Origin: Chloroflexota bacterium
GTDB lineage: Bacteria; Chloroflexota; Dehalococcoidia; Dehalococcoidales; RBG-16-60-22
Reading direction: 5' to 3'
Assembly (NCBI GenBank): GCA_016190695.1
Contig: JACPQC010000011.1
Location: 1-64,000, forward strand
DNA: 64,000 nt
The notes beneath the pieces are model-generated. The model searched no databases. It was not told the origin of the DNA and was given only the letters and a program-made list of their open reading frames with translations. Shown here one piece after another: positions 16,606-26,108 of the stretch. Each line of letters opens with the position of its first letter. The stretch's first letter is position 1. A program made the translations under genes and the position numbers.

Positions 16606-17550
16606 ATGTTGCCTGGACACCTGAACGCTGCCGCCGGCAATGCTGCCCTCCCTTCACTGAGGCGGGTGAGAAGACGAAATCGCTTCGGGGAAAGAGTTAT
16701 ACAGAAGCTTCTCCTCGGATGCGCCCTGATATCCATCTTTACCACTGCCGGCATAGTCATCATGCTCGTAGTACAGGCGGCGGGATTCTTCAGAGAGGTC
16801 TCCGTCCTGGAGTTCTTTACCAGCACAAAGTGGACGCCGCTTTTCCATCCCCAGCATTTCGGGGTACTGCCGCTGGTGACGGGCACATTGCTCACGGCCA
16901 GCATCGCCATATTAGTGGCCCTGCCTATCGGCCTCGCCAGCGCCATCTACCTCAGCGAGTACGCCCGGAGCAGGGTGCGCCGGATCGTGAAGCCTGTCCT
17001 GGAAGTCCTCGCGGGCATACCTACGGTGGTCTACGGCTTTTTTGCCCTAACTTTCGTGACGCCGCTCCTGAGAAATATCTTTCCCGACATGGTAGTATTC
17101 AATGCGCTGAGCGCGGGGCTGGTCATGGGGGTGATGATAATCCCGATGGTATCATCGCTGAGCGAGGACGCCATGATGGCCGTGCCCCGTTCCCTGCGCA
17201 ATGCCGCTTATGGCCTGGGGGCCACCCGGCTGGAGGTGGCTATCCGGGTGGTGATGCCGGCTGCGGTCTCCGGGATAGTGGCGGCGTGCATCCTGGCATT
17301 GTCACGGGCCATCGGCGAGACCATGATCGTGACCATCGCCGCCGGATCGACGCCGAAGCTGACCCTGAACCCGTTGGAGAGCATACAGACCATGACCGCC
17401 TATATCGCGCAGATAAGTCTCGGCGAGACTCCCCAGGGGACGGTGGAGTATCATACTATTTTCGCCGTAGGGCTGCTGCTTTTCTTCATGACCCTGGTTA
17501 TGAACCTGTTCAGCCACTGGTTTGTGAGACGTTACCGGAAGAGATATTAA
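16606..17550 (+). CDS. pstC: phosphate ABC transporter permease PstC
   Basis: A 314-aa inner-membrane permease that with PstA forms the phosphate channel. It has six predicted helices and the permease loop [21 protein letters not shown] that contacts PstB. The [21 protein letters not shown] segment is typical of PstC. ATG 16606 has only a weak ribosome site. An in-frame GTG at 16666 with GAGGCG before it is an alternative that would remove 20 poorly conserved residues. Confidence 0.94.
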   Translation: MLPGHLNAAAGNAALPSLRRVRRRNRFGERVIQKLLLGCALISIFTTAGIVIMLVVQAAGFFREVSVLEFFTSTKWTPLFHPQHFGVLPLVTGTLLTASIAILVALPIGLASAIYLSEYARSRVRRIVKPVLEVLAGIPTVVYGFFALTFVTPLLRNIFPDMVVFNALSAGLVMGVMIIPMVSSLSEDAMMAVPRSLRNAAYGLGATRLEVAIRVVMPAAVSGIVAACILALSRAIGETMIVTIAAGSTPKLTLNPLESIQTMTAYIAQISLGETPQGTVEYHTIFAVGLLLFFMTLVMNLFSHWFVRRYRKRY

Positions 17551-17554
17551 GCGA

Positions 17555-18433
17555 ATGGCGAGAGACACGAGTTTCCACCGGCGCTTGATGGTGAGACGGT
17601 TGAAAGGCGGCCTGGCAGGCAGCCTCTTCTTTCTGGCCATCCTCAGCGGCATCCTGGTGCTTATCGTTCTCCTGGCGGATGTGCTGATAGATGGCATCGG
17701 CTGGCTGGACTGGCAGTTCATCACCAGCTATCCTTCCCGCAGACCGGAGTCAGCGGGGATACTGGCCGCCCTTGCCGGCACCATCTGGATAATGGCACTG
17801 ACCGGACTGTTCTCTTTTCCCATCGGCGTGGGGACCGCTATCTACCTGGAAGAATACGCTGCTGACAGCCGCCTGCGGCGGTTCATCCAGACGAATATCA
17901 GCAACCTCGCCGGCGTACCCTCCATTGTCTACGGTCTCCTCGGCCTGGGCCTTTTCGTCCAGTTCCTGGCCATGGGGAGGAGCATACTGGCGGGCGCATT
18001 GACCATGACGCTGATGTCCCTGCCGGTGGTCATTATCTCTGCCCAGGAGGCCATCCGGAGCGTTCCGGAGGCTCATCACCGGGGGGCTTACGCCCTGGGA
18101 GCTACCCGGTGGCAGGTGGTACGCCACATCGTCCTGCCCGGGGCGCTGCCGGGGATTCTCACCGGGACCATCCTGTCCATGTCCCGGGCCATAGGTGAAG
18201 CGGCCCCCCTGATCGCCATCAGCGCCCTGGTCTACATGACCTTCCTTCCTGTCAGCCCGCTTGACCGCTTTACCGTCCTGCCCATACAGATATTTGACTG
18301 GGTCTCCCGTCCCCAGGAGAATTTTCAGGGCCTGGCTGCCGCCGGGATCATCGTACTCCTTGTAGTGCTCCTGACCATGAACGCCATAGCTATTTTCCTG
18401 AGAAACCACTACCAGAAGAGCGTCGAGGAATAG
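17555..18433 (+). CDS. pstA: phosphate ABC transporter permease PstA
   Basis: A 292-aa permease partner of PstC with six predicted helices. The EAA-like loop is [20 protein letters not shown], followed by [17 protein letters not shown]. Its N-terminal stretch AVYLEEY-like ([19 protein letters not shown]) is characteristic of PstA. It starts 4 bp after pstC and ends 6 bp before pstB. Confidence 0.95.
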   Translation: MARDTSFHRRLMVRRLKGGLAGSLFFLAILSGILVLIVLLADVLIDGIGWLDWQFITSYPSRRPESAGILAALAGTIWIMALTGLFSFPIGVGTAIYLEEYAADSRLRRFIQTNISNLAGVPSIVYGLLGLGLFVQFLAMGRSILAGALTMTLMSLPVVIISAQEAIRSVPEAHHRGAYALGATRWQVVRHIVLPGALPGILTGTILSMSRAIGEAAPLIAISALVYMTFLPVSPLDRFTVLPIQIFDWVSRPQENFQGLAAAGIIVLLVVLLTMNAIAIFLRNHYQKSVEE

Positions 18434-18439
18434 CAAGTT

Positions 18440-19213
18440 ATGTTAAACGGCATCCCTTCACTGGAGACAAAGAAACTGGGACTGTGGTACGGGCATTTTC
18501 AGGCCCTGCGGGATATTTCGGTGGCGGTACCCAGGAACCAGATCATGGCCATTATCGGGCCGTCCGGGTGCGGCAAAAGCTCTTTGCTCCGCTGCTTCAA
18601 CCGCATGAACGAGCTGATTTTAGGCTCACGGGTGGAAGGGGAAGTGCTTTTTGACGGCGCCAACATCTATGCCCCCGGCGTGGACCCCTCGGAGATACGC
18701 TACCGCATCGGCATGGTCTTCCAGAAACCCAACCCCTTCCCCAAATCGGTATATGACAATGTGGCTTTCGGGCCGCGGGTGAACGGATTCGCCGGCAACC
18801 TGGATGAGATAGTGGAAAGGGCACTGGTGCGGGCGGCCCTCTGGGACGAGGTGAAAGACCAGTTGCGCAAGAGCGCCATGCAGCTCTCCGGAGGCCAGCA
18901 GCAGCGTTTGTGCATCGCCAGGGCGCTGGCCCTTGAGCCGGAGGTCATTCTCATGGACGAGCCGTGCAGCGCCCTTGACCCGGTGGCCACACTCAAAATA
19001 GAGGACCTGATGAGATCGCTGGTGCAGGACTATACAATAGTTATCGTGACCCATAATATGCAGCAGGCGGCGCGGGTGTCAGACATGACTGCCTTTTTGA
19101 TGATGGCCGAGGACAGGGCTGGGGTGCTGGTGGAGTACGGGCCTACTTCCCAGGTATTCACCACCCCAAAGGACAGCCGCACTGAGGACTACATCACCGG
19201 CCGGTTTGGCTAG
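18440..19213 (+). CDS. pstB: phosphate ABC transporter ATPase PstB
   Basis: A 257-aa ATPase energising phosphate import. The Walker A motif is GPSGCGKSS (about residues 38-46), the Q-loop lies in [11 protein letters not shown], the signature is LSGGQQQRL, Walker B is [13 protein letters not shown], and the switch His is in IVTHNMQQA. The length and the [16 protein letters not shown] sequence are specific to PstB. It is followed 9 bp later by phoU. Confidence 0.97.
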   Translation: MLNGIPSLETKKLGLWYGHFQALRDISVAVPRNQIMAIIGPSGCGKSSLLRCFNRMNELILGSRVEGEVLFDGANIYAPGVDPSEIRYRIGMVFQKPNPFPKSVYDNVAFGPRVNGFAGNLDEIVERALVRAALWDEVKDQLRKSAMQLSGGQQQRLCIARALALEPEVILMDEPCSALDPVATLKIEDLMRSLVQDYTIVIVTHNMQQAARVSDMTAFLMMAEDRAGVLVEYGPTSQVFTTPKDSRTEDYITGRFG

Positions 19214-19222
19214 GAGGTTTGC

Positions 19223-19888
19223 ATGGAAATAAGGAGAGGCTTTCACCAGAAACTCAAGGAAATACAGGACGATGTCCTGGCCATGAGCGGCATGGTCGAG
19301 TCCGCTATCATGAGTTCCATCGAGGCGCTGAAGAACAGAGACCTCGACCTGGCGCACAAGATCGTGGCAGACGATATAAAGATAAACCAGAAGCGGTTCG
19401 ATATCGAACAGAAGTGCATCCAGATCATCGCGACCCAGCAGCCGATGGCCAGCGACCTGCGCACTATCATCAGCGTACTGTACATCATTACCGAGCTGGA
19501 AAGGATAGCCGACCACGCCGAGGGCATCGCCAAGATCGTAATAATGATAGGTGATGAGCCGCCGCTGAAACCGCTGACCACGATACCCCTCATGGCCGAG
19601 AAGGCCTGTGACATGCTCCACCGCGCCGTGGATGCCTTCATCAGGCATGACGCCGAGACCGCCAGGAAGATATGCCTGGAAGATGACGAGGTGGACAACC
19701 TTTATAACCAGGTTTTCCGGGTGTTGCTCACCTACATGCTGGAAGACCCCAAGACCATAACCAGGGCTACCCGGCTCTCCTGGGTGGCCCACAACCTGGA
19801 GCGGAGCGCCGACCGCGCCACCAACATCTGTGAGCGGGTGGTCTTCACCGTCACCGGAAAGATGGAGGAGATAGCCTCCAAGTACTAA
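19223..19888 (+). CDS. phoU: phosphate signalling protein PhoU
   Basis: A 221-aa all-helical protein with two PhoU repeats. Each carries a metal-binding acidic patch, seen in the first repeat as RTIISVLYIITELERIADHAEGIA and in the second as SWVAHNLERSADRATNICERV. PhoU links Pst transporter activity to the PhoR/PhoB response and limits phosphate uptake. No phoRB genes are in the window. It has a GGAGG site and is the last gene of the operon. Confidence 0.96.
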   Translation: MEIRRGFHQKLKEIQDDVLAMSGMVESAIMSSIEALKNRDLDLAHKIVADDIKINQKRFDIEQKCIQIIATQQPMASDLRTIISVLYIITELERIADHAEGIAKIVIMIGDEPPLKPLTTIPLMAEKACDMLHRAVDAFIRHDAETARKICLEDDEVDNLYNQVFRVLLTYMLEDPKTITRATRLSWVAHNLERSADRATNICERVVFTVTGKMEEIASKY

Positions 19889-20460
19889 TAAAGTACGAAA
19901 AAGACCCGAAGAGTCTCCCCCTTTTGTAAAGGGGATTCACCCTGGTCCCATTCGTTCCGACTCGTTCCGATACGTCAGAGTGAACTGAGTCACCACCTGG
20001 CTCCATCGAGTCGCCACGAGATGTGGCGAGGGCCGGTGGCGGTTCCGCGGCTCGACTGAGCTCGCCGAAGTCCGAGTCACGCCGAGGCGAGCCACGAAGT
20101 GATCCGGAATCTACTGATGTCATGCTGGAAGGAGCGGAGCGAATGGGGCGGGGAGGTAACGAGGGTTTCCCCGCCCTTCCCTGTTCGCTTCGCTGACCGT
20201 CCCGGTGGGTTGCACTACCGTCAGTCGCCGGTATGATGTTGTCTCTTGTCATGCCGGTGGAAGGGGGCATCCACTGTCACCTCTGGATACCAGCCTTCGC
20301 TGGTATGACGAAATTATACTTCTCCTGTCATTCCGGCGCAGGCCTTCACTTCGCGGGACAGAAGAGGACGATGCCCGTGAACTTTTTTCGTCCCTGCCCA
20401 CTATAATTTATTAGAGGCTATTAAGGGAAATGCCTTTTGATAGCCCTTGAGGAGGATGCG
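19889..20460. other. 572-bp gene-free, repeat-rich intergenic region
   Basis: No frame on either strand looks like a protein. The region contains short inverted repeats such as CCCCTTTTGTAAAGGGG near 19918, fragments resembling the dispersed CTGAGCTCGCCGAAG repeat near 20058, and the palindrome at 20287-20306. A TATAAT at 20402-20407 lies 54 bp before the next start codon but has a poor -35 box. It looks like a sink for degenerate repeat insertions. Confidence 0.55.
20287..20306. repeat. REP-like palindrome
   Basis: ATACCAGCCTTCGCTGGTAT is a perfect 8-bp-stem hairpin. It is the same family as the palindromes at 5079, 26381 and 63767. Confidence 0.65.
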
Positions 20461-21600
20461 ATGAAGAAGCGGTTATTGCTAATGGTACTGGCCATAATAT
20501 TGCTTCCGGTGCTGGCCGCCTGTGCCTCAGGGGGAGAATCCAAGGCACCCGGGCCGGTGACCTCTGAGCCTGGTTTTGTGGTCCCGCAGGTACCCCCTGC
20601 GCCCAGGCCTGCACCCGCCCCGGCGCCCATGCCGCCGGTAATGGTGGCTCCGGACAAGGACCTGGGCGGCGGCTTCGCCGGCGGTGTGGATGCGGGGTTG
20701 CCTGCATTTGACCGCATGATCGTGCGCACCGCGGACGTGGCCCTGGTGGTGGATGATGTCCCTGAGGCCATCAATAACATCGCCGGCCTGGCTGAAGACG
20801 CCGGCGGGCACGTGGTCAACTCCAGGCGCTGGCGTGAGGGAGACCGGCTTATCGGCAATATCTCCATCCGTGTCCCTGCCGCCGCCTTCAGCGATATCCT
20901 GGCGGCGCTGCGAGGGCTGGCCGTCGAGGTGCTCACCGAGACCACTTCCAGCCAGGATGTCACCGAGGAGTATACCGACCTGAGCGCCAAGCTGCGCAAC
21001 CTGGAGGCCACCGAGGAGCAACTGCTCGTCCTGATAACCAGGGCGGAGAAGGTGGGCGAGGTCCTTGAAGTGCAGCGGGAGCTATCACGCGTTCGCGGCG
21101 AGATAGAGCAAATAAAGGGCCGCCTGCAGCTCCTGGAGCGCACTACCGAGACCTCCCTGATCCAGGTTCGCCTGGAGCAGTCCATGCTTGATGTCAAGCT
21201 CACTGCCGACCAGACCAGGGTCAAGGAAGGACAGGCGATACAGTTCTTCGGGCAGGTTGCCGGCGGTTTTGCCCCATACAGCTTTGAGTGGGACTTCGGC
21301 GATGGCGCTACCGGCACGGGCGCTGCCCCGGCCCACACATACCGGAACGAAGGGAGCTACACCGTCATTCTGAAAGTGACCGATGACCGCGGCAACACCG
21401 ACACCGAGACCAGGAGCGAGTACATCATCGTCATGGCCGCCTGGGACGCCGGCGCGATAGTAGGCGACGCCTGGAACGGGATGGTCTCGCTGGGACGGGG
21501 GCTGGCCAACGTGCTCATCTGGGCCGGCGTCTTCAGTCCGGTGTGGATAGTCATCGGCGGGCTGGCCTACTACCTCATCCGGCGGAGGAAAGCCGCTTAA
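20461..21600 (+). CDS. DUF4349 lipoprotein with PKD domain
   Basis: A 379-aa exported lipoprotein. The lipobox is LPVLAAC (Cys21), followed by a proline-rich linker (about 35-65). A DUF4349 domain follows, including a coiled coil (about 80-245, RTADVALVVDDV to TSLIQVRLEQ). A PKD-like beta domain contains FEWDFGDGATGTG and HTYRNEGSYTVILKVTD. It ends in a C-terminal membrane helix and a basic tail. DUF4349 proteins are membrane-anchored and of unknown function. The start at 20461 is set by GAGGAGG; the longer frame from 20437 would bury the signal peptide. The last 26 bp overlap the convergent DUF167 gene. Confidence 0.85.
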   Translation: MKKRLLLMVLAIILLPVLAACASGGESKAPGPVTSEPGFVVPQVPPAPRPAPAPAPMPPVMVAPDKDLGGGFAGGVDAGLPAFDRMIVRTADVALVVDDVPEAINNIAGLAEDAGGHVVNSRRWREGDRLIGNISIRVPAAAFSDILAALRGLAVEVLTETTSSQDVTEEYTDLSAKLRNLEATEEQLLVLITRAEKVGEVLEVQRELSRVRGEIEQIKGRLQLLERTTETSLIQVRLEQSMLDVKLTADQTRVKEGQAIQFFGQVAGGFAPYSFEWDFGDGATGTGAAPAHTYRNEGSYTVILKVTDDRGNTDTETRSEYIIVMAAWDAGAIVGDAWNGMVSLGRGLANVLIWAGVFSPVWIVIGGLAYYLIRRRKAA

Positions 21601-21832
21601 GCACCTCCGCCTGGTCCAGGCCGTCAACGGCTACCACCTTGCTGCGGCTTGTCCGGCCACTGACGATAGTGACGGCATCACGGCCAACCTGGAGCACCTG
21701 GCTGAGATAGGCCACCAGCTCCCGGTTGGCCTGGCCTTTTACCGGCGGGGCGGCAATTTTCACCCGGACGAGGCCATCGGCGAGGGCGATTTCGTTCCGG
21801 CGGGCGCCGGGCTGGACGCGCACGGAAATCAT
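21575..21832 (-). CDS. DUF167/YggU family protein
   Basis: An 85-aa protein of the UPF0235 family. It shows ISVRVQPGARRNEI, KIAAPPVKGQANREL and IVSGRTSRSK, the three conserved blocks of this small alpha/beta fold. The function is not established. ATG 21832 was chosen because it lies 7 bp after the stop of the upstream gene. The open frame continues further upstream only by overlapping that gene. Confidence 0.88.
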   Translation of the reverse strand: MISVRVQPGARRNEIALADGLVRVKIAAPPVKGQANRELVAYLSQVLQVGRDAVTIVSGRTSRSKVVAVDGLDQAEVLKRLSSAG

Positions 21833-21839
21833 TGCCCTT

Positions 21840-22274
21840 TCAGGCGGCACCGGCGTCCTCGTTCTTTGACGTCCCGTTCTGCCAGACGTCACAGTTATGC
21901 CGCCACTGGCAGCGCTGGCACAGTTTGAACGGGGCCTTCGCCTCGATAAGCTCCTGCCACCGGCGGGCGGTCATCCTGGCGCCCTGGGGAACGCCAAGCT
22001 CTTTGAGCAAAATGGCGTCCCACTTCCTGACGCCGGTCTCGTCGCCGCGGGTGCTCTGGCAGCGGCCTTCCACGCAGTGCTTGCACTGAAGGCAAAGCTC
22101 GTCCACCCCTTCTCTGACCGCGATCTCCGCATCTGAACAAAGCACGGCCTTCAGGCGTTCCCGGGTCTGCACGTAGCCTTCGCCCCGCTCCTCATCAGCG
22201 CCCCGGAGAAAGCGCAGGCAGCAGATGTGGTGCGCCCGCAGCGCGATATCATGTTTAGCTGAAGCGTCCGCCAA
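21840..22274 (-). CDS. DUF1284 cysteine-rich protein
   Basis: A protein of about 144 aa resembling DUF1284, recognised by the early ALRAHHICCLRFLRG motif. It contains two cysteine groups, CLQCKHCVEGRC and CQRCQWRHNC, plus CC near the N-terminus, suggesting bound zinc or Fe-S. The open frame extends to 22439, but that extension overlaps the small membrane protein gene and has no family similarity. TTG at 22274 preceded by GGGGG is the best start and remains uncertain. Function unknown. Confidence 0.7.
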   Translation of the reverse strand: MADASAKHDIALRAHHICCLRFLRGADEERGEGYVQTRERLKAVLCSDAEIAVREGVDELCLQCKHCVEGRCQSTRGDETGVRKWDAILLKELGVPQGARMTARRWQELIEAKAPFKLCQRCQWRHNCDVWQNGTSKNEDAGAA

Positions 22275-22294
22275 TTTTGCCCCCGGCCATGTGG

Positions 22295-22480
22295 CTAATC
22301 GTATCCACCGCGCCCTATGGCCATGGCGATGGTCCCCAGCAGCAATATCACCGCCAGGCCGAACCAGAATGACCAGACAAGCTGGGGCGCAATTGGCGGG
22401 ATGACCTCCATTATGGTGATTATGCCAATAGCGGCGCACAGCCCGCCGATGGCCCCGGTTATCGCGGCTATTGTCCCCAT
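22295..22480 (-). CDS. small two-helix membrane protein
   Basis: A 61-aa protein with two hydrophobic segments, GTIAAITGAIGGLCAAIGIITI and VWSFWFGLAVILLLGTIAMAIG. The internal ATG at 22480 has a GGGAGG site 6 nt upstream, which also covers the first in-frame ATG (22495), so the shorter form is preferred. It is upstream of and on the same strand as DUF1284 and DUF167, and may share their transcript. No family is recognised. Confidence 0.6.
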   Translation of the reverse strand: MGTIAAITGAIGGLCAAIGIITIMEVIPPIAPQLVWSFWFGLAVILLLGTIAMAIGRGGYD

Positions 22481-22496
22481 GTGAACCTCCCTCATT

Positions 22497-22524
22497 TTAA
22501 CACAGCGTTCCGATATTATATAAT
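22497..22524 (+). promoter_or_regulatory. predicted promoter of the MBL-fold hydrolase gene
   Basis: TTAACA (22497-22502), 16-bp spacer, perfect TATAAT (22519-22524). It lies 35 bp before the start codon and next to the divergent small-protein gene. Confidence 0.6.
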
Positions 22525-22559
22525 GAAACCGAATGTAAAGCTAAGAGGCCGGAGAAGAA

Positions 22560-23222
22560 ATGAAGCTGACCGACAATCTATATTTTTACCCGGAAAGGGG
22601 TATGCTGGACAGCAATACCTATGTCCTGACAAGCAGCCCCGGCATAATCATCGACCCCGGCTCGCCGGAGACAGTCGCTGACAAGGTGGAGGACATGCGG
22701 CGGGACGGCATCGACCCTGCAGGCATAGGCCTTATCGTCAATACCCACCTCCACGGCGACCACTCCTGGGGCGACCAGACCTTCAAGGAGGTCTCCGGGG
22801 CGAAGATAGCCTTTCACCGCAACCAGAAACAGCATTTCAGCACCAGTAACGACGAGGCGGCCCGGTTTTTCGGCCTTGAGCCGGTACATTTTGATGCAGA
22901 TATAGTCATCGATGGCGATAGCATAAAGCTGGAAAACGGCGAGGTCCGGCTCATCCCCGCCCCGGGCCATTCCCTGGACAGCGTCTGTTTCTATGAGCCG
23001 GAGAAGGGATTCCTGGCCTGCGGTGACGTCCTCTTCCAGGGCAATACAGGCAGGGTGGACCTGCCCGGCGGCAGCGCCAGGGATCTGACCGAATCGATAG
23101 AAGCGCTTTCCAATCTGAACATTGAATACCTCCTCCCCGGCCACATGGACGTAGTGTTTGGCGCCGACCGGGTGCGGGACAACTTCGAGTTTATCAAGGC
23201 CAACATCCTGAGATGGATGTGA
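22560..23222 (+). CDS. MBL-fold metallo-hydrolase
   Basis: A 220-aa metallo-beta-lactamase-fold protein with the di-metal motif THLHGDHSWG (His63, His65, Asp67, His68). Later ligands are in PAPGHSLDSV, ACGDVLF and LPGHMDVVFG. The fold suits hydrolysis of thioesters or other small esters, as in glyoxalase II-like enzymes. The substrate cannot be assigned. GGAG lies 8 nt before the ATG and a clear promoter is upstream. It is followed 59 bp later by the cinA-like gene. Confidence 0.88.
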   Translation: MKLTDNLYFYPERGMLDSNTYVLTSSPGIIIDPGSPETVADKVEDMRRDGIDPAGIGLIVNTHLHGDHSWGDQTFKEVSGAKIAFHRNQKQHFSTSNDEAARFFGLEPVHFDADIVIDGDSIKLENGEVRLIPAPGHSLDSVCFYEPEKGFLACGDVLFQGNTGRVDLPGGSARDLTESIEALSNLNIEYLLPGHMDVVFGADRVRDNFEFIKANILRWM

Positions 23223-23281
23223 TGCCATCGGCCATCGCGCCATATCCGACAAATCTCCCCGGCATGAAAGGGTTCATTTAG

Positions 23282-23767
23282 ATGGCCGGATATGCTGGAC
23301 TGGAATGGGAGATCGGCGAATTGCTCCGGCGGCATAAACTGAGCCTGGCTACTGCCGAATCGGCCACCGGCGGGCTTATCTCCCACCTGATAACCAACGT
23401 CCCCGGCAGCTCTGACTATTTCAAGGGTTCGGTGACGGCCTACAGCAACGAGGCCAAGGTCAGGCTGCTGGGAGTGGCCGGGGAGACCATCCGGCGCTAC
23501 GGCGCGGTGAGCGCCCAGGTGGCCGAGGCGATGGCGGCGGGGGGAAGGCGGGCTTTGGATGCGGATATTTGCATTTCGGATACGGGGGTGGCCGGGCCGG
23601 GAGGGGGTACGGCGGACAAACCGGTGGGGCTTTTCTACCTGGGTCTGGCTCACCAGGGGGGCGCCAGCAGCAGGCGGCACGTCTTCCGGGGAGACCGTGA
23701 GGAAAACAAGCAGGGGGCGGCCCGGGCGGCGCTGGGCTGGCTCAAGGAGTACCTGGAGGGGCTTTGA
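23282..23767 (+). CDS. pncC: nicotinamide-nucleotide amidohydrolase (CinA C-terminal family)
   Basis: A 161-aa stand-alone PncC domain that deamidates NMN to nicotinate mononucleotide for NAD recycling. Signature stretches are LATAESATGGLISHL, GSVTAYSNEAKVRLLGV and the GVAGPGGGTADKPVGLFY loop. The N-terminal MoeA-like half of full CinA is absent, which is common. Its TGA stop abuts a MITE whose first base is the last base of the stop codon. Confidence 0.93.
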   Translation: MAGYAGLEWEIGELLRRHKLSLATAESATGGLISHLITNVPGSSDYFKGSVTAYSNEAKVRLLGVAGETIRRYGAVSAQVAEAMAAGGRRALDADICISDTGVAGPGGGTADKPVGLFYLGLAHQGGASSRRHVFRGDREENKQGAARAALGWLKEYLEGL

Positions 23768-23915
23768 GAGCCTGTCCCACAAAGTTTCAGCATGATTAAA
23801 AACATAAGTAAGACAGAATTTCATGACTAATATGTCTACATGAACGCACAGATCAAGCCATATTATGAAAATAGGACCGAATTGATAAGGCCCATCGGTT
23901 TATGGGACAGGCTCT
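23767..23915. repeat. MITE-like element with 13-bp perfect inverted repeats
   Basis: AGAGCCTGTCCCA (23767-23779) and TGGGACAGGCTCT (23903-23915) bound a 149-bp non-coding AT-rich interior. The ends resemble those of IS5-type elements. A target duplication is not clear (TGA versus TAA at the flanks). The left end coincides with the stop codon of the preceding gene. Confidence 0.7.
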
Positions 23916-24064
23916 AAAGGGGGGACAGATTGTTCTCAGAGGAAGGCAAATGAGCAGTTCATTCCAGGTGGTGACCTATCTCTACCATTGAAAAACTATA
24001 ATTAGTCTATATTTGATAACCTTGTGAACCATAACCGACAAAAGGCTTGAGCTGTTAATCAAAT

Positions 24065-24094
24065 TTGTGAAGTCAACGACATCGGTGCTATACT
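24065..24094 (+). promoter_or_regulatory. predicted promoter of rph
   Basis: TTGTGA (24065-24070), 18-bp spacer, TATACT (24089-24094) with a TGC extension. It lies 25 bp before the rph start. Confidence 0.55.
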
Positions 24095-24119
24095 CAAACG
24101 TACAGAAAGGGAAGTATTG

Positions 24120-24842
24120 ATGAAGAGGATAGATGGGCGCGCCTACGATGAGCTGCGCCCGGTGCGCATAACCCCCGGATTTCAGAGTTTCGCCGAAGGG
24201 TCGGTGCTCATCGAGATGGGCAAGACCCGGGTAATATGTTCCGCCAGCGTTGAAGACAGGGTGCCGCCCTTTCTAAGAGGCAGCGGCGGCGGCTGGGTGA
24301 CCGCAGAGTACGCCATGCTGCCTCGTTCCACGCTTACCCGCACCCAGCGCGAATCGGCCACGGGGCGGGTAGCCGGGCGCAACCAGGAGATCCAGCGGTT
24401 CATCGGCCGGTCGTTGCGGGCGGTGACCGACCTGAACGCCCTGGGCGAGAGGACCATTGTCCTGGACTGCGATGTGCTCCAGGCTGACGGAGGCACCAGG
24501 ACAGCATCGATAACCGGCGCTTACGTAGCGCTCCAGCAGGCCTTCCGCAACTTGTCCAATATGGGAATAATATCCTCCATCCCCTTGAAAAGCGCCGTAG
24601 CCGCGGTGAGCGCCGGCGTGGTCCACGGCCAGATGCTGCTGGACCTGTGCTATGACGAAGATTTCGCGGCCGCAGTTGACTTCAACGTGGTCATGACCAG
24701 CAAGGGAGACCTGGTTGAAGTACAGGGCGCCGCCGAAGGAAAGCCCTTTACCAGGGTGACAATGGACGGGCTGCTCACCCTGGCAGAGAAGGGCATCAAG
24801 GAGCTGTTCCAGCAGCAGGAGGCGGTGCTGAAACTCCGGTGA
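24120..24842 (+). CDS. rph: ribonuclease PH
   Basis: A 240-aa phosphorolytic 3' exoribonuclease that trims tRNA 3' ends. It begins [21 protein letters not shown] and shows [37 protein letters not shown] and the phosphate-site region [22 protein letters not shown]. The frame could start at TTG 24117, but ATG 24120 with AAGGGAAG upstream matches the family. It forms a monocistronic-looking unit or a short operon with the MFS gene 69 bp downstream. Confidence 0.97.
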   Translation: MKRIDGRAYDELRPVRITPGFQSFAEGSVLIEMGKTRVICSASVEDRVPPFLRGSGGGWVTAEYAMLPRSTLTRTQRESATGRVAGRNQEIQRFIGRSLRAVTDLNALGERTIVLDCDVLQADGGTRTASITGAYVALQQAFRNLSNMGIISSIPLKSAVAAVSAGVVHGQMLLDLCYDEDFAAAVDFNVVMTSKGDLVEVQGAAEGKPFTRVTMDGLLTLAEKGIKELFQQQEAVLKLR

Positions 24843-24911
24843 AGACCTGCTGCGCCGCTTCCGAGCTTCCAACCAAAGCTATATATAGCCCCGGTGACCG
24901 GAGACACCGGC

Positions 24912-26108
24912 ATGCCTAGAAAGACCTTCCTGTCCCTGTTCGCCGTCCTCTTTTGCGCCCAACTGGGCGTAGGCATAGTGGCCCCGCTGATGCACGTCTT
25001 CGCCGAGAGGACGGGGGCGTCCGCGCTGTGGATGGGCATCATGTTCTCCGCCTTCGCCCTGTCCCGGGTAGTATTCATGCCCCTGATGGGCCGCCTCTCC
25101 GACGTCCGGGACCGGAAGAAGTTCGTTGTCTGGGGACTCGCCGCCTATGCCGTCATCTCCCTGATGTACACCCTGCCTGTGGGCATACAGCCGCTGACCA
25201 TCGTCCGTCTTCTCCAGGGACTGGCCTCGACCATGGTCAACCCGGTGGTGATGGCTTACGTGGGCGACTTCGCCCCCAAGGGGAAAGAGGGCACCCACAT
25301 GAGCATCTTCCAGATGTCCAGCTTCCTGGGTACCGGCTTCGGGCCGTTTCTGGGCGGTTTCCTGACCAGCGTCTTCTACCTGGAGGCAGCGTTCTACGCC
25401 ATGGCCGGTCTCAGCACCATCGCCTTGTTGATGTTCGTGGTGTTCGTGCCATCCGTGCCGCCTTCCCACCGCTCCGCGAAATCACGGCCCCCGGTCCTGA
25501 GCCTGCTACGGGACAGCCGGATAAAGGCCATGTCCATCTACCACAGTTCCCGCGGCTTCTGGAGACAGGGCATCATCGCCTTTCTGCCCATTTTCGCAGT
25601 GCCTGTAATGCAGATGAGCGAGGCCGATGTGGGCCTGCTGCTGACCATTTACATGCTTACCGGCGGGTTCTCACAGGGACTGATGGGACGCATGGCTGAC
25701 CGGGTAAACCGGACCGCGCTGATGGCGATATGCGGGACGATCGCGGCCGGTCTCCTCTACCTGCTGCCCACTGCGCGCAGTGGAACGACGATGCTGGCGA
25801 TACTGCTGCCCATAGCCGTGTTGAGCGCCGCCGCCAGGATCTCGATGGTGGCAATGAGCGTGGATGCGGGACGGGACCGCTCGGCTATGGGGGCGGTCAT
25901 GGGGCTGATGGAGAGTTCTTTCAGCGCAGGCATGATATTCGGGCCAATGGCCTACGGTTACTTTACCGACCACTTCGGCGTAGGCTCGGCCTTTCAGATG
26001 GGGGCAACGGCGGGGGTCATCGGCTCTATCCTGTCTACTTACTTCATGTTGTCCGGGTCGCGCAGGCCCCACCGGGACGGGGTGGAGACAACCTCCAATC
26101 CGCCCTGA
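24912..26108 (+). CDS. MFS transporter
   Basis: A 398-aa twelve-helix major facilitator. Cytoplasmic loop 2-3 carries the MFS motif A variant GRLSDVRDRKKF, and the second half carries its counterpart GRMADRVNRTAL. A central basic loop (about residues 188-205) separates the halves. The pattern suits drug/H+ antiport or small-molecule export, but the substrate is unknown. ATG 24912 has GGAGA 8 nt upstream and fits MFS N-termini better than GTG 24894. Confidence 0.87.
   Translation: MPRKTFLSLFAVLFCAQLGVGIVAPLMHVFAERTGASALWMGIMFSAFALSRVVFMPLMGRLSDVRDRKKFVVWGLAAYAVISLMYTLPVGIQPLTIVRLLQGLASTMVNPVVMAYVGDFAPKGKEGTHMSIFQMSSFLGTGFGPFLGGFLTSVFYLEAAFYAMAGLSTIALLMFVVFVPSVPPSHRSAKSRPPVLSLLRDSRIKAMSIYHSSRGFWRQGIIAFLPIFAVPVMQMSEADVGLLLTIYMLTGGFSQGLMGRMADRVNRTALMAICGTIAAGLLYLLPTARSGTTMLAILLPIAVLSAAARISMVAMSVDAGRDRSAMGAVMGLMESSFSAGMIFGPMAYGYFTDHFGVGSAFQMGATAGVIGSILSTYFMLSGSRRPHRDGVETTSNPP

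Noticed and set aside
19889-20460. possible small genes or RNA in the repeat-rich gap after phoU
   Set aside because: No frame has a ribosome site with a plausible product; the sequence is explained by degenerate dispersed repeats.
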